The notes under the pieces: generated by a model
Database searches by the model: none
The model's input: only the letters and a program-made list of their open reading frames with translations
What the model was told of the DNA's origin: nothing
Assembly: GCA_015207155.1 (NCBI GenBank)
Contig: JADEXK010000028.1
Span: 1 to 64,000 of the forward strand
Source: Nostocales cyanobacterium LEGE 11386
Lineage (GTDB): Bacteria > Cyanobacteriota > Cyanobacteriia > Cyanobacteriales > Nostocaceae
Length of the DNA: 64,000 bases
Reading direction: 5' to 3'
Shown: positions 34,997-43,269 of the stretch, one piece after another
Layout of the letters: every line of letters begins with the position of its first letter
Numbering within the stretch: the stretch's first letter is position 1
Program-made: the position numbers and the translations under genes

Positions 34997-36040
34997 ATGG
35001 CAAATAACACTGATCATATAGATTCATTTCGAGCTTTGGCACTGCAAGTGACTTGCCATGCCGTCAATCAAGCAAGCGATCGCCAAGCAGCCCGGTTGTT
35101 GATGCAAAAATCTATTAATCGCTTGGCGCAGCAAATTGCAGCTAGTATTGCTTTTATTGGCTTTGACTGTCGCTTAATTGTTTTACCAGAATATTTTCTG
35201 ACAGGTTTCCCTATGGGAGAATCCTTAGCTGTTTGGGGAGAAAAAGCTTGTCTAGAAATGGATGGTGCTGAGTATGAGGCACTTGGTAAAATTGCTCAAA
35301 AACATCAAATATTTTTAGCTGGTAACGCCTACGAACTTGACCCCAATTTTCCAGGATTGTACTTTCAAACCTGCTTTGTGATTGATCCTTCTGGAGCCAT
35401 TGTCTTAAGGTATCGGCGGCTAAATTCTATGTTTGCCCCTACACCTCATGATGTTTGGGATAAGTATCTCGATTGCTATGGTTTAGAAGGCGTTTTTCCC
35501 GTAGCTAAAACCGCAATTGGTAACTTGGCTGCTTTGGCATCAGAAGAAATTTTATATCCAGAGGTGGCGCGGTGTTTGGCAATGCGGGGAGCCGAAATTT
35601 TTTTACACTCCACATCAGAAGTGTATGGTAAGAACCTCACACCGAAGGATGCAGCCAAAATTACCCGCGCTGTAGAAAATATGGCTTACGTAGTTTCAGC
35701 AAATACAGCAGGTATCGCTAATAATCCCATTCCCAACGCTTCAGCCGATGGTGGTTCTAAAATCATTGACCATCGCGGACTAATCCTAGCCCAAACCAGT
35801 ACAGGCGAGAGCATGGCAGCATTTGCCGAGATTGACCTAGCTGCTTTACGACGCGATCGCCGCCGTCCAGGGTTAAATAATTTACTTTCACGTCAGCGCT
35901 TTGAACTATATGCTCAAAGTTACAACCAGTCACAATTTTACCCAGCAAATACTATGCTGGACAAAGAAGTAAACCGCCAACACTTCACGCAAACACAACA
36001 AATAACTATTGAACGTTTAGCTAAATTGGGGATAATTTAA
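34997..36040 (+). CDS. Nitrilase-fold protein with substituted catalytic Cys
   Basis: A 347-residue member of the carbon-nitrogen hydrolase superfamily. The catalytic Glu is present (Glu65 in VLPEYFLTGFP). The usual Lys of YRKLH is replaced (YRRLN, Arg141), and the segment aligned with ICYDLRFPE reads LASEEILYPE, which puts Ser182 at the nucleophile position. RCLAMRGAEIFLHSTSE confirms the register. As an amidase or nitrilase it may be inactive or use another mechanism. It lies 60 nt downstream of the RCCR-like gene in the same direction and is probably cotranscribed with it. Confidence 0.85.
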   Translation: MANNTDHIDSFRALALQVTCHAVNQASDRQAARLLMQKSINRLAQQIAASIAFIGFDCRLIVLPEYFLTGFPMGESLAVWGEKACLEMDGAEYEALGKIAQKHQIFLAGNAYELDPNFPGLYFQTCFVIDPSGAIVLRYRRLNSMFAPTPHDVWDKYLDCYGLEGVFPVAKTAIGNLAALASEEILYPEVARCLAMRGAEIFLHSTSEVYGKNLTPKDAAKITRAVENMAYVVSANTAGIANNPIPNASADGGSKIIDHRGLILAQTSTGESMAAFAEIDLAALRRDRRRPGLNNLLSRQRFELYAQSYNQSQFYPANTMLDKEVNRQHFTQTQQITIERLAKLGII

Positions 36041-36343
36041 CCTGTAATTAAAGAAGGAAGAAGTTTGGAGTCAGAAGGAAGAAGGAAAATTGGTGGTGGG
36101 TTTACATCCCCCACCAATAGGAGACCACCACATCTATGATTTGATGGGGGATTTAAACCCGTTTGGGAAGAAGAAAGAAGTCTTCTTTCTTCTTCCTTTG
36201 TTAAAAAATTAAGCTTAAAACTTTCCGTAACTACGCCGATGTGTCACTTTGCCGTTCTACATGCTATACCTGGGCGTAGTTTTAGGCTTTTTAACCTGAT
36301 TAATCATCAATACCAATGCCCAATGCTCAATGCCCCATGACCA
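36041..36343. other. 303-nt repeat-filled gap with two inverted repeats
   Basis: GGGTTTACATCCCCC (from about 36099) and GGGGGATTTAAACCC (ending 36160) form a 14-of-15 bp inverted repeat. Next comes the tight palindrome at 36166-36196, and the gap ends in CAATGCC heptamers that include the start codon of the next gene. No gene is seen. Confidence 0.6.
36166..36196. terminator. 15-bp perfect palindrome, possible terminator
   Basis: GGAAGAAGAAAGAAG (36166-36180) and its exact complement (36182-36196) flank one T. An RNA copy would fold into a long purine-pyrimidine hairpin followed by TTTG. It lies 126 nt after the nitrilase-fold gene stop and may separate that operon from the aldehyde dehydrogenase. 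Confidence 0.45.
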
Positions 36344-37762
36344 ATGCCCAAACCAATAGAAGTCCGCAACCCCCGGACTGGAAAATTTGACTATGTAATT
36401 CTCCCGCCGCCGCCGAGGCTGTTGATACACCAATGCAACCGCGCCCGGAGAGCGCAAATTCGTTGGCAGCAGTTAGGTCTAGAAGCGAGAATTGATGCCT
36501 TACAGCAATGGAAGCAAGCCATATTATCTGGGCGAGAACGGCTTACAGAAGCTCTGGTAAATGATACAGGTAGATTATTCACCTCTGTACTAGAAATAGA
36601 CTCCTTCCTCGCTAGTATTGACCGTTGGTGTGGATTAGCACCAGAGTTACTACAGGACTCAGCCAAAAATACAGCCATTCCATTTATCGCCCTACAACAA
36701 ACATCAGTCCCTTATCCCTTAGTTGGGGTGATTAGCCCGTGGAATTTTCCATTGTTGCTATCGACGATTGATATAATTCCCGCATTGTTGGCGGGTTGTG
36801 CGGTGATTGTTAAACCCAGTGAAATTGCTCCCCGCTTCGTAGCACCACTGATTACAGCCATTAATACTGTGCCCAATTTACGTGACGTATTAAGTTTTGT
36901 GGAAGGAGCCGGTGACACCGGAGCAGCTTTAATTGAATATGTAGATTTAGTCTGCTTTACAGGTAGTGTAGCAACAGGGCGCAAAGTAGCAGAAGCCGCA
37001 GCTAGACGGTTTATTCCGGCTTTTTTAGAATTGGGAGGAAAAGACCCCGCGATCGTTTTGGAGTCAGCCAATTTAGAATTAGCAACTTCAGCGATTTTGT
37101 GGGGTTCAGTAGTCAACACCGGACAATCATGTCTCTCAATTGAACGAATTTACGTTGCAGAAGCGATATTTGAAGAGTTTTACCATCAATTGATAGCCAA
37201 AGCCCATCGCCTCCAGTTAGCATATCCCAAAGTGGAAAATGGAGAAATTGGCCCCATCATTGCCGAAAGACAAGCCGCAATTATTAACGACCATCTTCTA
37301 GATGCGATCGAAAAGGGAGCATTAATTCACTGTGGCGGTAAAGTTGAGGAATTAGGCGGAGGGTGGTGGTGTCGTCCGACTGTAATCACTCAGGTAAATC
37401 ATTCGATGAAAGTGATGACCGAAGAGACTTTTGGCCCTATCATGCCAGTGATGCCATTTCCTACAGTTGAGGAAGCAGTGTATTTAGCCAACGACTCTAT
37501 TTATGGACTAAGTGCGGCGGTGTTTGCCGAGTCAGAAGCAGAAGCCTTAGCAGTTGCCCAACAAATAGATGCAGGAGCCATTAGTATTAATGATGCTGCT
37601 CTCACTGCCATTATGTACGAGGGAGAGAAGAATTCCTTCAAATTCTCCGGTCTTGGTGGTTCACGTATGGGGCCAGCATCACTAAAACGATTTTTACGAA
37701 AAAAAGCATTTTTGATTAAAACTAATTCTAGTAGCGACCCTTGGTGGTTTGATAATGGTTAA
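36344..37762 (+). CDS. Aldehyde dehydrogenase
   Basis: A 472-residue NAD(P)-dependent aldehyde dehydrogenase that oxidises an aldehyde to its acid. SPWNFPLLLS marks the cofactor site, FTGSVATGRKVAE the Rossmann segment, LELGGKDPAIV holds the general base Glu and NTGQSCLSIERIYV the nucleophile Cys. Length and order are standard. PFTG-type substrate specificity cannot be read from sequence; the C-terminus (KRFLRKKAFLI) is hydrophobic and could touch a membrane, as in ALDH3-like fatty aldehyde enzymes. The start codon lies inside a CAATGCC heptamer tract with no Shine-Dalgarno sequence. Confidence 0.93.
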   Translation: MPKPIEVRNPRTGKFDYVILPPPPRLLIHQCNRARRAQIRWQQLGLEARIDALQQWKQAILSGRERLTEALVNDTGRLFTSVLEIDSFLASIDRWCGLAPELLQDSAKNTAIPFIALQQTSVPYPLVGVISPWNFPLLLSTIDIIPALLAGCAVIVKPSEIAPRFVAPLITAINTVPNLRDVLSFVEGAGDTGAALIEYVDLVCFTGSVATGRKVAEAAARRFIPAFLELGGKDPAIVLESANLELATSAILWGSVVNTGQSCLSIERIYVAEAIFEEFYHQLIAKAHRLQLAYPKVENGEIGPIIAERQAAIINDHLLDAIEKGALIHCGGKVEELGGGWWCRPTVITQVNHSMKVMTEETFGPIMPVMPFPTVEEAVYLANDSIYGLSAAVFAESEAEALAVAQQIDAGAISINDAALTAIMYEGEKNSFKFSGLGGSRMGPASLKRFLRKKAFLIKTNSSSDPWWFDNG

Positions 37763-37778
37763 TAGCTCAGTTATTTAT

Positions 37779-37870
37779 AGGACTTACGCAAAATACTTCT
37801 CTAACTCTCATTCCTCCGTGTTCTCTGTGCCTCTGCGGTTTGATTCTTCCCTAACTTGTGCGTAAGTCCT
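37779..37870. repeat. AGGACTTACGCA-TIR element, complete copy
   Basis: A perfect 12-bp terminal inverted repeat, AGGACTTACGCA at 37779-37790 and TGCGTAAGTCCT at 37859-37870, bounds 68 nt with the CTCTGTGCCTCTGCGGTT words of the 3776 family. It is the simplest of the three copies (others at 13770 and 48903) and lacks the inserted hairpin module of the first. Confidence 0.85.
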
Positions 37871-37908
37871 AATTTAGTCTATATACTTTTATGTAAAGGA
37901 ATTGTGTA

Positions 37909-38355
37909 ATGTCTAATATTCGAGAAGAAATGCCAGTGCTAGCCCGTCATGAGGGTGATTGGGTAGGTACGTATACGTTGATAGATATAGAAGGTAAAAT
38001 TATTGATCAACATCAATCTCATTTAACCTGCCAGTTTCCAGAAAACGACATTTATTCCTACTATCAAATCAATCGCTACAAATGGTCTGATGGAAAACAA
38101 GAAGAGCATAAATTTCCCGGAACCTATCGCGATAAAATGCTCTGGTTTGACACAGAACGTATTCAAGGAAAAGCCTGGGAAGTTGATGATTCTACCCTTA
38201 TTTTATGGTTTGCTTATAAGACAGTACCAGAAATGTATTTATATGAAATGATTTTACTTAGCCCTGACAATAACCATCGTGCCCGTACTTGGCACTGGTT
38301 TAAAAATCATCAAATCTACCAACGCACCATTATTCAAGAAGAACGACTACAGTAG
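37909..38355 (+). CDS. DUF3598 (calycin-like) protein
   Basis: A 148-residue soluble protein with a beta-barrel-like pattern: HEGDWVGTYTLID at the start, then QSHLTCQFPENDIYSYYQIN, KFPGTYRDKMLWFDTERI and LYEMILLSPDNNHRARTWHWF. It matches the cyanobacterial DUF3598 family of lipocalin/calycin-like proteins. Some relatives bind hydrophobic ligands or act in terpenoid-indole cyclisation, but I see no basis for assigning that here. AAAGGA precedes the ATG. Confidence 0.75.
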   Translation: MSNIREEMPVLARHEGDWVGTYTLIDIEGKIIDQHQSHLTCQFPENDIYSYYQINRYKWSDGKQEEHKFPGTYRDKMLWFDTERIQGKAWEVDDSTLILWFAYKTVPEMYLYEMILLSPDNNHRARTWHWFKNHQIYQRTIIQEERLQ

Positions 38356-38360
38356 AAAGT

Positions 38361-38423
38361 TTGTAGTTAGCGGCTCTAGCCCTATCAAACCTATAAAATG
38401 AGTGCTGAAGCGCTCACTACAAG
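38361..38423. repeat. TTGTAGTTAGCGGCTCTAGC repeat
   Basis: The unit runs from TTGTAGT (38361) to ACTACAA (about 38417-38423), a 7-bp terminal inverted repeat, with GCGGCTCTAGCCCT inside and AGTGCTGAAGCGCT on the right. The same left unit recurs at 55500-55521. It sits between the DUF3598 gene and hisS. Confidence 0.65.
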
Positions 38424-38477
38424 CTATTAGTGTATTTGCATATTTTTTGCATATTTTCCGATTAATCAGGTATCAGC

Positions 38478-39866
38478 ATGGCAAAAGGCGACAAAATTAA
38501 CTTCTCAACCCCTAGCGGATTTCCCGAATTTCTTCCCAGCGAAAAACGCTTGGAATTGTATTTACTAGATAACATCCGGAGAGTTTTTGAAAGTTATGGA
38601 TTTACACCTATAGAAACTCCGGCTGTAGAACGTTTAGAAGTACTGCAAGCCAAAGGAAATCAAGGCGATAATATTATTTATGGTATTGACCCTATCCTGC
38701 CACCAAATCGGCAAGCCGAAAAAGAAAAAGCAGGAGAAACAGGTTCAGAAGCGCGGGCTTTAAAATTTGACCAAACAGTTCCTTTAGCAGCTTATATTGC
38801 TCGGCATTTAAATGAATTAAACTTTCCCTTTGCTCGTTACCAAATGGATGTTGTTTTTCGGGGTGAACGAGCAAAAGATGGGCGTTTCCGCCAGTTCCGC
38901 CAGTGTGATATTGATGTAATTGCTCGGCGTGAACTCAGTTTACTCTATGATGCTCAAATGCCTGCAATTATCACCGAGATATTTGAAGCTGTTAATATTG
39001 GTGATTTTCTGATTCGCATTAATAACCGTAAAATTCTTACAGGGTTTTTTCAGTCGTTAGGAATTGCTGAAAATAAAATTAAATCTTGTATCAGTATTAT
39101 TGATAACTTGGAAAAAATCGGTGAGGCTAAAGTCAAACAACAATTAGAAAAAGAAGATATTTTAGCAGAACAAACTCAAAAAATTATTGATTTTATTAAA
39201 ATTGATGGCAGTATTGATGAAGTATTAGATAAGCTTAAACATCTTGCACAAAATTTACCTGAAGCTGAACAATTTAGCTTGGGAGTCACTGAATTAGAGA
39301 CAGTGATTACAGGTGTTCGCAATCTTGGAGTTGCTGAAAATCGCTTTTGTATTGATTTAGCGATCGCTCGTGGTCTTGATTATTATACAGGTACTGTTTA
39401 TGAAACAACCTTATTAGGACATGAAGCTTTGGGTAGTATTTGTTCTGGCGGCAGATACGAAGAATTAGTTGGCACATTTTTAGGCGAACAAATGCCCGGT
39501 GTGGGTATTTCTATTGGCTTAACTCGTTTAATTAGTCGATTACTAAAAGCTGGTATTTTGAGTACTTTAGCTGCTACACCAGCACAGGTAATGGTAGTGA
39601 ATATGCAAGAAGATTTGATGCCTATTTATTTACAGGTGTCCCAAAAACTGCGTCAGGCGGGAATTAATGTTATCACTAACTTTGAAAAAAAAGGTTTGGG
39701 AAAACAATTCCAGCTAGCTGATAAACAAGGAATTCAATTCTGTGTCATTATTGGTTCCGAAGAAGCAGCAGCACAAAAATCTTCTCTTAAAGATTTAAAA
39801 ACAGGCGAACAAGTAGAAGTATCACTAGAAAATTTAGCTGAAGAAGTTAAACAAAGACTGGCGTAA
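38478..39866 (+). CDS. hisS: Histidyl-tRNA synthetase
   Basis: A 462-residue class II synthetase that charges tRNA-His. Motif 2 is VVFRGERAKDGRFRQFRQCDID, the histidine-specific loop is ARGLDYYTGTVYE with the catalytic Arg, and SGGRYEELVG and GVGISIGLTRL (motif 3) follow; the anticodon-binding domain begins near residue 365. All residues needed for aminoacylation seem present, so it is not a HisZ regulator. The motif 2 QCDID form belongs to the branch shared with archaea, eukaryotes and some bacteria. It may be the housekeeping enzyme or a second copy. Confidence 0.93.
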   Translation: MAKGDKINFSTPSGFPEFLPSEKRLELYLLDNIRRVFESYGFTPIETPAVERLEVLQAKGNQGDNIIYGIDPILPPNRQAEKEKAGETGSEARALKFDQTVPLAAYIARHLNELNFPFARYQMDVVFRGERAKDGRFRQFRQCDIDVIARRELSLLYDAQMPAIITEIFEAVNIGDFLIRINNRKILTGFFQSLGIAENKIKSCISIIDNLEKIGEAKVKQQLEKEDILAEQTQKIIDFIKIDGSIDEVLDKLKHLAQNLPEAEQFSLGVTELETVITGVRNLGVAENRFCIDLAIARGLDYYTGTVYETTLLGHEALGSICSGGRYEELVGTFLGEQMPGVGISIGLTRLISRLLKAGILSTLAATPAQVMVVNMQEDLMPIYLQVSQKLRQAGINVITNFEKKGLGKQFQLADKQGIQFCVIIGSEEAAAQKSSLKDLKTGEQVEVSLENLAEEVKQRLA

Positions 39867-39896
39867 TATTTGGAGTATTGTATGAGTTCTAAATAG

Positions 39897-40799
39897 ATGG
39901 AAAATAATTATAAGACTGTCCCCGATGAAGAGACTGATGATTTTTTGAATGTAGCGCCTGTGAAGGAAGATTGGGGTGGAGATGGTAGAGGGCGCATGAA
40001 TTTATCAGGAAGACAAACGGCTATTTCCCCAGAATATGCACCCCGACAGTATCAGTACTTTGACACAAATGCTGTATCAGTAGAACATGGGTGGCGAGTG
40101 CGGGGAATGCCAGAATATGTAGCACCTGGAAACCATCAATTGTTGACTTGGCATGATTGTGGTGCATCTACTTCCAAAGTTGTTTTACCGCCCCAGTTTG
40201 CAGCACCTTCTGGTATGTTTACTGCCGATTTAGAAATTTTTGTGCTTAAAGGTGCTATTCAATTAGGTGAATGGCAACTAAACAAGCATGGATACTCATT
40301 TATACCGGCAGGAGTGAGGGTAGGCCCTTGGAAAGTGCTTGGTGATGATGAAGTGGAAATCCTTTGGATGGAGAACGGTCTTTTAAAGTATAAGGACGCA
40401 CAAAATAACCACCCAAACGCTAGGATGGATGAGTTTATCCCAGCATTGGATAGTAAATTGCTATCGTGGGGCAAGACAGATACAGTTCAATTTGAGGTAG
40501 CAAAAAAGAAGTACTTGAGGAAAGATGCCAATGGAGGTGGAGTATGGCTTCTTGCCATCTTGCCACATTATGACGGCAGGTATCCAGAAATACAATCTTA
40601 TAACGAAGAGGCGTATTGTCTAGCTGGATACTGTGATATTGGAGATTTTCGATTTGTCAAGGATTGGTTTGGTTACGTTCCCAGCTTTACCACCTCTCCT
40701 TGGCACAGAACAGATGATGGTTGCTTATTTTTGATTCGAGTTGATAGGGATTTATCACAACTGGGAACAGTTTTGTCATACGCAGCTACAGACGCATAA
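39897..40799 (+). CDS. Bicupin (DUF4437-like) protein
   Basis: A 300-residue soluble protein with two cupin-like halves. The first (about residues 75-160) has SGMFTADLEIFVLKGAIQLGEWQLNKHGYSFIPAG; the second (about 205-295) has YPEIQSYNEEAYCLAGYCDIGDF and FTTSPWHRTDDGCLFLIRVD. The spacing fits double-cupin proteins of the DUF4437/ChrR-like group. His and Glu residues suitable for metal binding are present but sparse, so catalytic metal is uncertain. It starts 30 nt after hisS without a clear ribosome-binding site and is convergent with the amidohydrolase. Confidence 0.7.
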   Translation: MENNYKTVPDEETDDFLNVAPVKEDWGGDGRGRMNLSGRQTAISPEYAPRQYQYFDTNAVSVEHGWRVRGMPEYVAPGNHQLLTWHDCGASTSKVVLPPQFAAPSGMFTADLEIFVLKGAIQLGEWQLNKHGYSFIPAGVRVGPWKVLGDDEVEILWMENGLLKYKDAQNNHPNARMDEFIPALDSKLLSWGKTDTVQFEVAKKKYLRKDANGGGVWLLAILPHYDGRYPEIQSYNEEAYCLAGYCDIGDFRFVKDWFGYVPSFTTSPWHRTDDGCLFLIRVDRDLSQLGTVLSYAATDA

Positions 40800-40807
40800 G
40801 CTTTAAT

Positions 40808-42277
40808 CTAACATCTTTTTAAATAACGTCCAGTTGGTACACCAAGCACTTGACCTTGGTCGTAAATTTTGTTTCCGCGCAAAAAGGTAGTTTTCACCCG
40901 TCCAGTTAATTCTACTCCTTCAAAGGGTGTGTAACCTTGTTGTGACTCTGATTCAGCAGCACTTACTACAAAGGTTTCATGGGGGTCTAATAATACCAAG
41001 TCAGCATCGTAGCCAATAGCAATATCACCTTTTGTGAGTACACCAAACCGTCGTGAGGGGTTCCAAGATAACAACTTAGCCATGTGGCTGTAAGACATTC
41101 CCCGCTTACTACCTTCACTAAATACACCAGAAAGTAAATATTCTGTACCACCAAAACCAGATTTTGCTAACCATATATTATTTGGGTATTTTGCGCTTCT
41201 TTTTTGTTCGGCAGAACAACAAGCATGGTCACTAACTATCCAATCTACTTGATGATTAAGTACTGCTTGCCATAAGTATTCCACATCGGCACGGGGACGG
41301 ATAGGTGGGTTGACTTTGGCCCAAGTAGCTGTGGGGGTATCGACATCTAACAGTAAATGTCCGACGGTGACTTCTCGCCGGAAATTAATGTGGGGAAAAG
41401 CAGTTTGCATTGTCAAAGCTGCTTCCATTGCTTTACGTGAACTGAGATGTAATAAATTGATGTTTGCACAGTTAGTTTCATGTGCCAAATAGGAAGCAAT
41501 ACAAATTGCTAAACCTTCGGAATGGGGGGGACGCGCTGCACTATAGGCGTGTAGTCCACTCAGGCTGGAATCATTTTCAACTATTTTGGTGTATGCGTTG
41601 AGAATTTCGGCAATTTCGCAGTGCAAACTTAAGCTGATACTATCTCGTGATTCTGGATAATCTGCCATCAGGGAAGTGAGACGGCGCATAATAAATTCAA
41701 AGTGGGCAAAGTCGTACCGTTCTTCTTTGTTAATCATCAAAAACAGGTTTTGTTGGTCTGACAAACCATGCAAACCATAACCACCATAAAACATGAAGAT
41801 TTTAAAGGAAGATACTCCATGTTCTGTAAATAATAGTGGAATTTCGTCGATGTGTTGGCTAGCTATGGGGGCGACATGATAGCTATAATCAACAAAAAAT
41901 TTACCTGCGGATAATGCTAATACTTCTGGGAAAAAATCTCGGTAGGAACCGCCTTTATTTAAATAATACTGTCCTGTACGGATGTAATTGAGACTAGTTG
42001 TGACTCCCCCCATTGCGGCTGCTTTGCTTTCAGTTACTGCATCTTGGTCAAGGGGTTGATAAATACCAATATGCATGTGGGCATCTACGACACCTGGAAA
42101 GCCTAGGAGGTTTTTGGCATCAAATATCTCTTGACCTTGGTCTGGGCTAATATGAGGAGCAATCTGGGCAAATTTTCCATCCTGAATTCCTAAATCAAGT
42201 AGTTCAACTGTATCTTGATGGGGACGAACTACTCTGACGTTTTTAATTATTTTATCTAATAAGGGGGCTTCGGACAT
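40808..42277 (-). CDS. Dihydropyrimidinase-type cyclic amidohydrolase
   Basis: This 489-residue enzyme belongs to the dihydropyrimidinase/hydantoinase/allantoinase group, which opens cyclic amides. All metal ligands of a binuclear Zn site appear: GVVDAHMHIG (HxH), the carbamylated Lys in SFKIFMFYGG, His in SLHCEIAEI, His in LLHLSSRKA and Asp in VDWIVSDHACC. FGGTEYLLSGVF lies near the substrate loop. I chose the ATG at 42277 (MSEAPLL), where homology begins, over one 18 codons upstream. The substrate (dihydropyrimidine, hydantoin or another lactam) cannot be read from the sequence. Confidence 0.85.
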   Translation of the reverse strand: MSEAPLLDKIIKNVRVVRPHQDTVELLDLGIQDGKFAQIAPHISPDQGQEIFDAKNLLGFPGVVDAHMHIGIYQPLDQDAVTESKAAAMGGVTTSLNYIRTGQYYLNKGGSYRDFFPEVLALSAGKFFVDYSYHVAPIASQHIDEIPLLFTEHGVSSFKIFMFYGGYGLHGLSDQQNLFLMINKEERYDFAHFEFIMRRLTSLMADYPESRDSISLSLHCEIAEILNAYTKIVENDSSLSGLHAYSAARPPHSEGLAICIASYLAHETNCANINLLHLSSRKAMEAALTMQTAFPHINFRREVTVGHLLLDVDTPTATWAKVNPPIRPRADVEYLWQAVLNHQVDWIVSDHACCSAEQKRSAKYPNNIWLAKSGFGGTEYLLSGVFSEGSKRGMSYSHMAKLLSWNPSRRFGVLTKGDIAIGYDADLVLLDPHETFVVSAAESESQQGYTPFEGVELTGRVKTTFLRGNKIYDQGQVLGVPTGRYLKRC

Positions 42278-42444
42278 GGTAGACCTCACACTAAAATGAC
42301 TACATAACCTAGTTTTAAACCACAGAGGCACAGAGGCACAGAGTCAAGAGGTGAAAAAGGAAGTTGGTGACTGAAAAGTTTAGATAGAATTGCTGACATT
42401 AATACGTCAAAAATCTTTATTCAATCATTTTGAGGAGAAAGATC

Positions 42445-43239
42445 ATGGAAAGTTTTAATGAGTATCATTTAAATCCAGAGCAGTTTACTTTTCTCAACAA
42501 TTTGCAAGATGACTGGTCGGTGATTAGAGATGAGTTTACAAGTTTTGTTAATCATGCATCTGATGAGGAATTAGTGTTCACTTTTGATGTTATGGGGCCT
42601 AAAAGTAAGACGATTAAAACTAAGGGTAATGCGAAATATAGTGCTTTTGGGATTTTATTTCAAGGTTTATTTATTGAAGAATATATTCGCTTGTATCAAA
42701 TAGAATATCCTGATTATGGAACAGATGAGGCATCAGAAAAAGCTCTTGCTTTAAGAAAGAAATATTTTCCTGATTTGGCTAAGTTGATAGCAAAAGTAAA
42801 TTTGAGTGATGATAATATCATCAGAAATGTGTATTTTGGTACCTTCCATCCAGGATTAGATATTAAACTACATGTGAACTATAACCCTCATATGAATCGT
42901 GGCTATCTAGGATTGATTGTACCTGAGGGAGATGTGGCTATGAAAATATGCCATGAGCAGCTTTATTGGCATGAAGGAAAATTTATGGTTTTAGATCACA
43001 GTTATCCACATTGTCCGCATAATTACACTAATTATGACAGAACTGTTTTGGTTGTAGACTTTTTTAAACCGGATCAGCCTAGGGAAGAAGTAATAGGGTT
43101 TGAAAAAGAGCAAGTCACACAACGTATGCAAGATAATCCTTACAGCTTGGGCGTTTTTGGTAAAAGTGATCAAGCTAAAGTAGAAGATTTTATCAAGTAT
43201 GGTTTAGCTCATCAGTTAGATTGGGATAAAACCTTATAA
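42445..43239 (+). CDS. Aspartyl/asparaginyl beta-hydroxylase-like dioxygenase
   Basis: A 264-residue protein whose C-terminal half (about residues 125-215) has the pattern of the Asp/Asn beta-hydroxylase family of Fe(II)/2-oxoglutarate oxygenases: VNYNPHMNRGYLGLIVPEG with the first His, and MVLDHSYPHCPHNYTNYDRT followed by VLVVDFFKPDQP with the second His and the 2-oxoglutarate-binding Arg. The family is known to use a two-His facial site. It probably hydroxylates a small molecule or peptide. GAGGAGA lies 7 nt before the ATG at 42445. The next gene begins within about 30 nt, so an operon is likely. Confidence 0.75.
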   Translation: MESFNEYHLNPEQFTFLNNLQDDWSVIRDEFTSFVNHASDEELVFTFDVMGPKSKTIKTKGNAKYSAFGILFQGLFIEEYIRLYQIEYPDYGTDEASEKALALRKKYFPDLAKLIAKVNLSDDNIIRNVYFGTFHPGLDIKLHVNYNPHMNRGYLGLIVPEGDVAMKICHEQLYWHEGKFMVLDHSYPHCPHNYTNYDRTVLVVDFFKPDQPREEVIGFEKEQVTQRMQDNPYSLGVFGKSDQAKVEDFIKYGLAHQLDWDKTL

Positions 43240-43269
43240 GGCTAGTATGTGTTTTTAAAATATTTGGAA

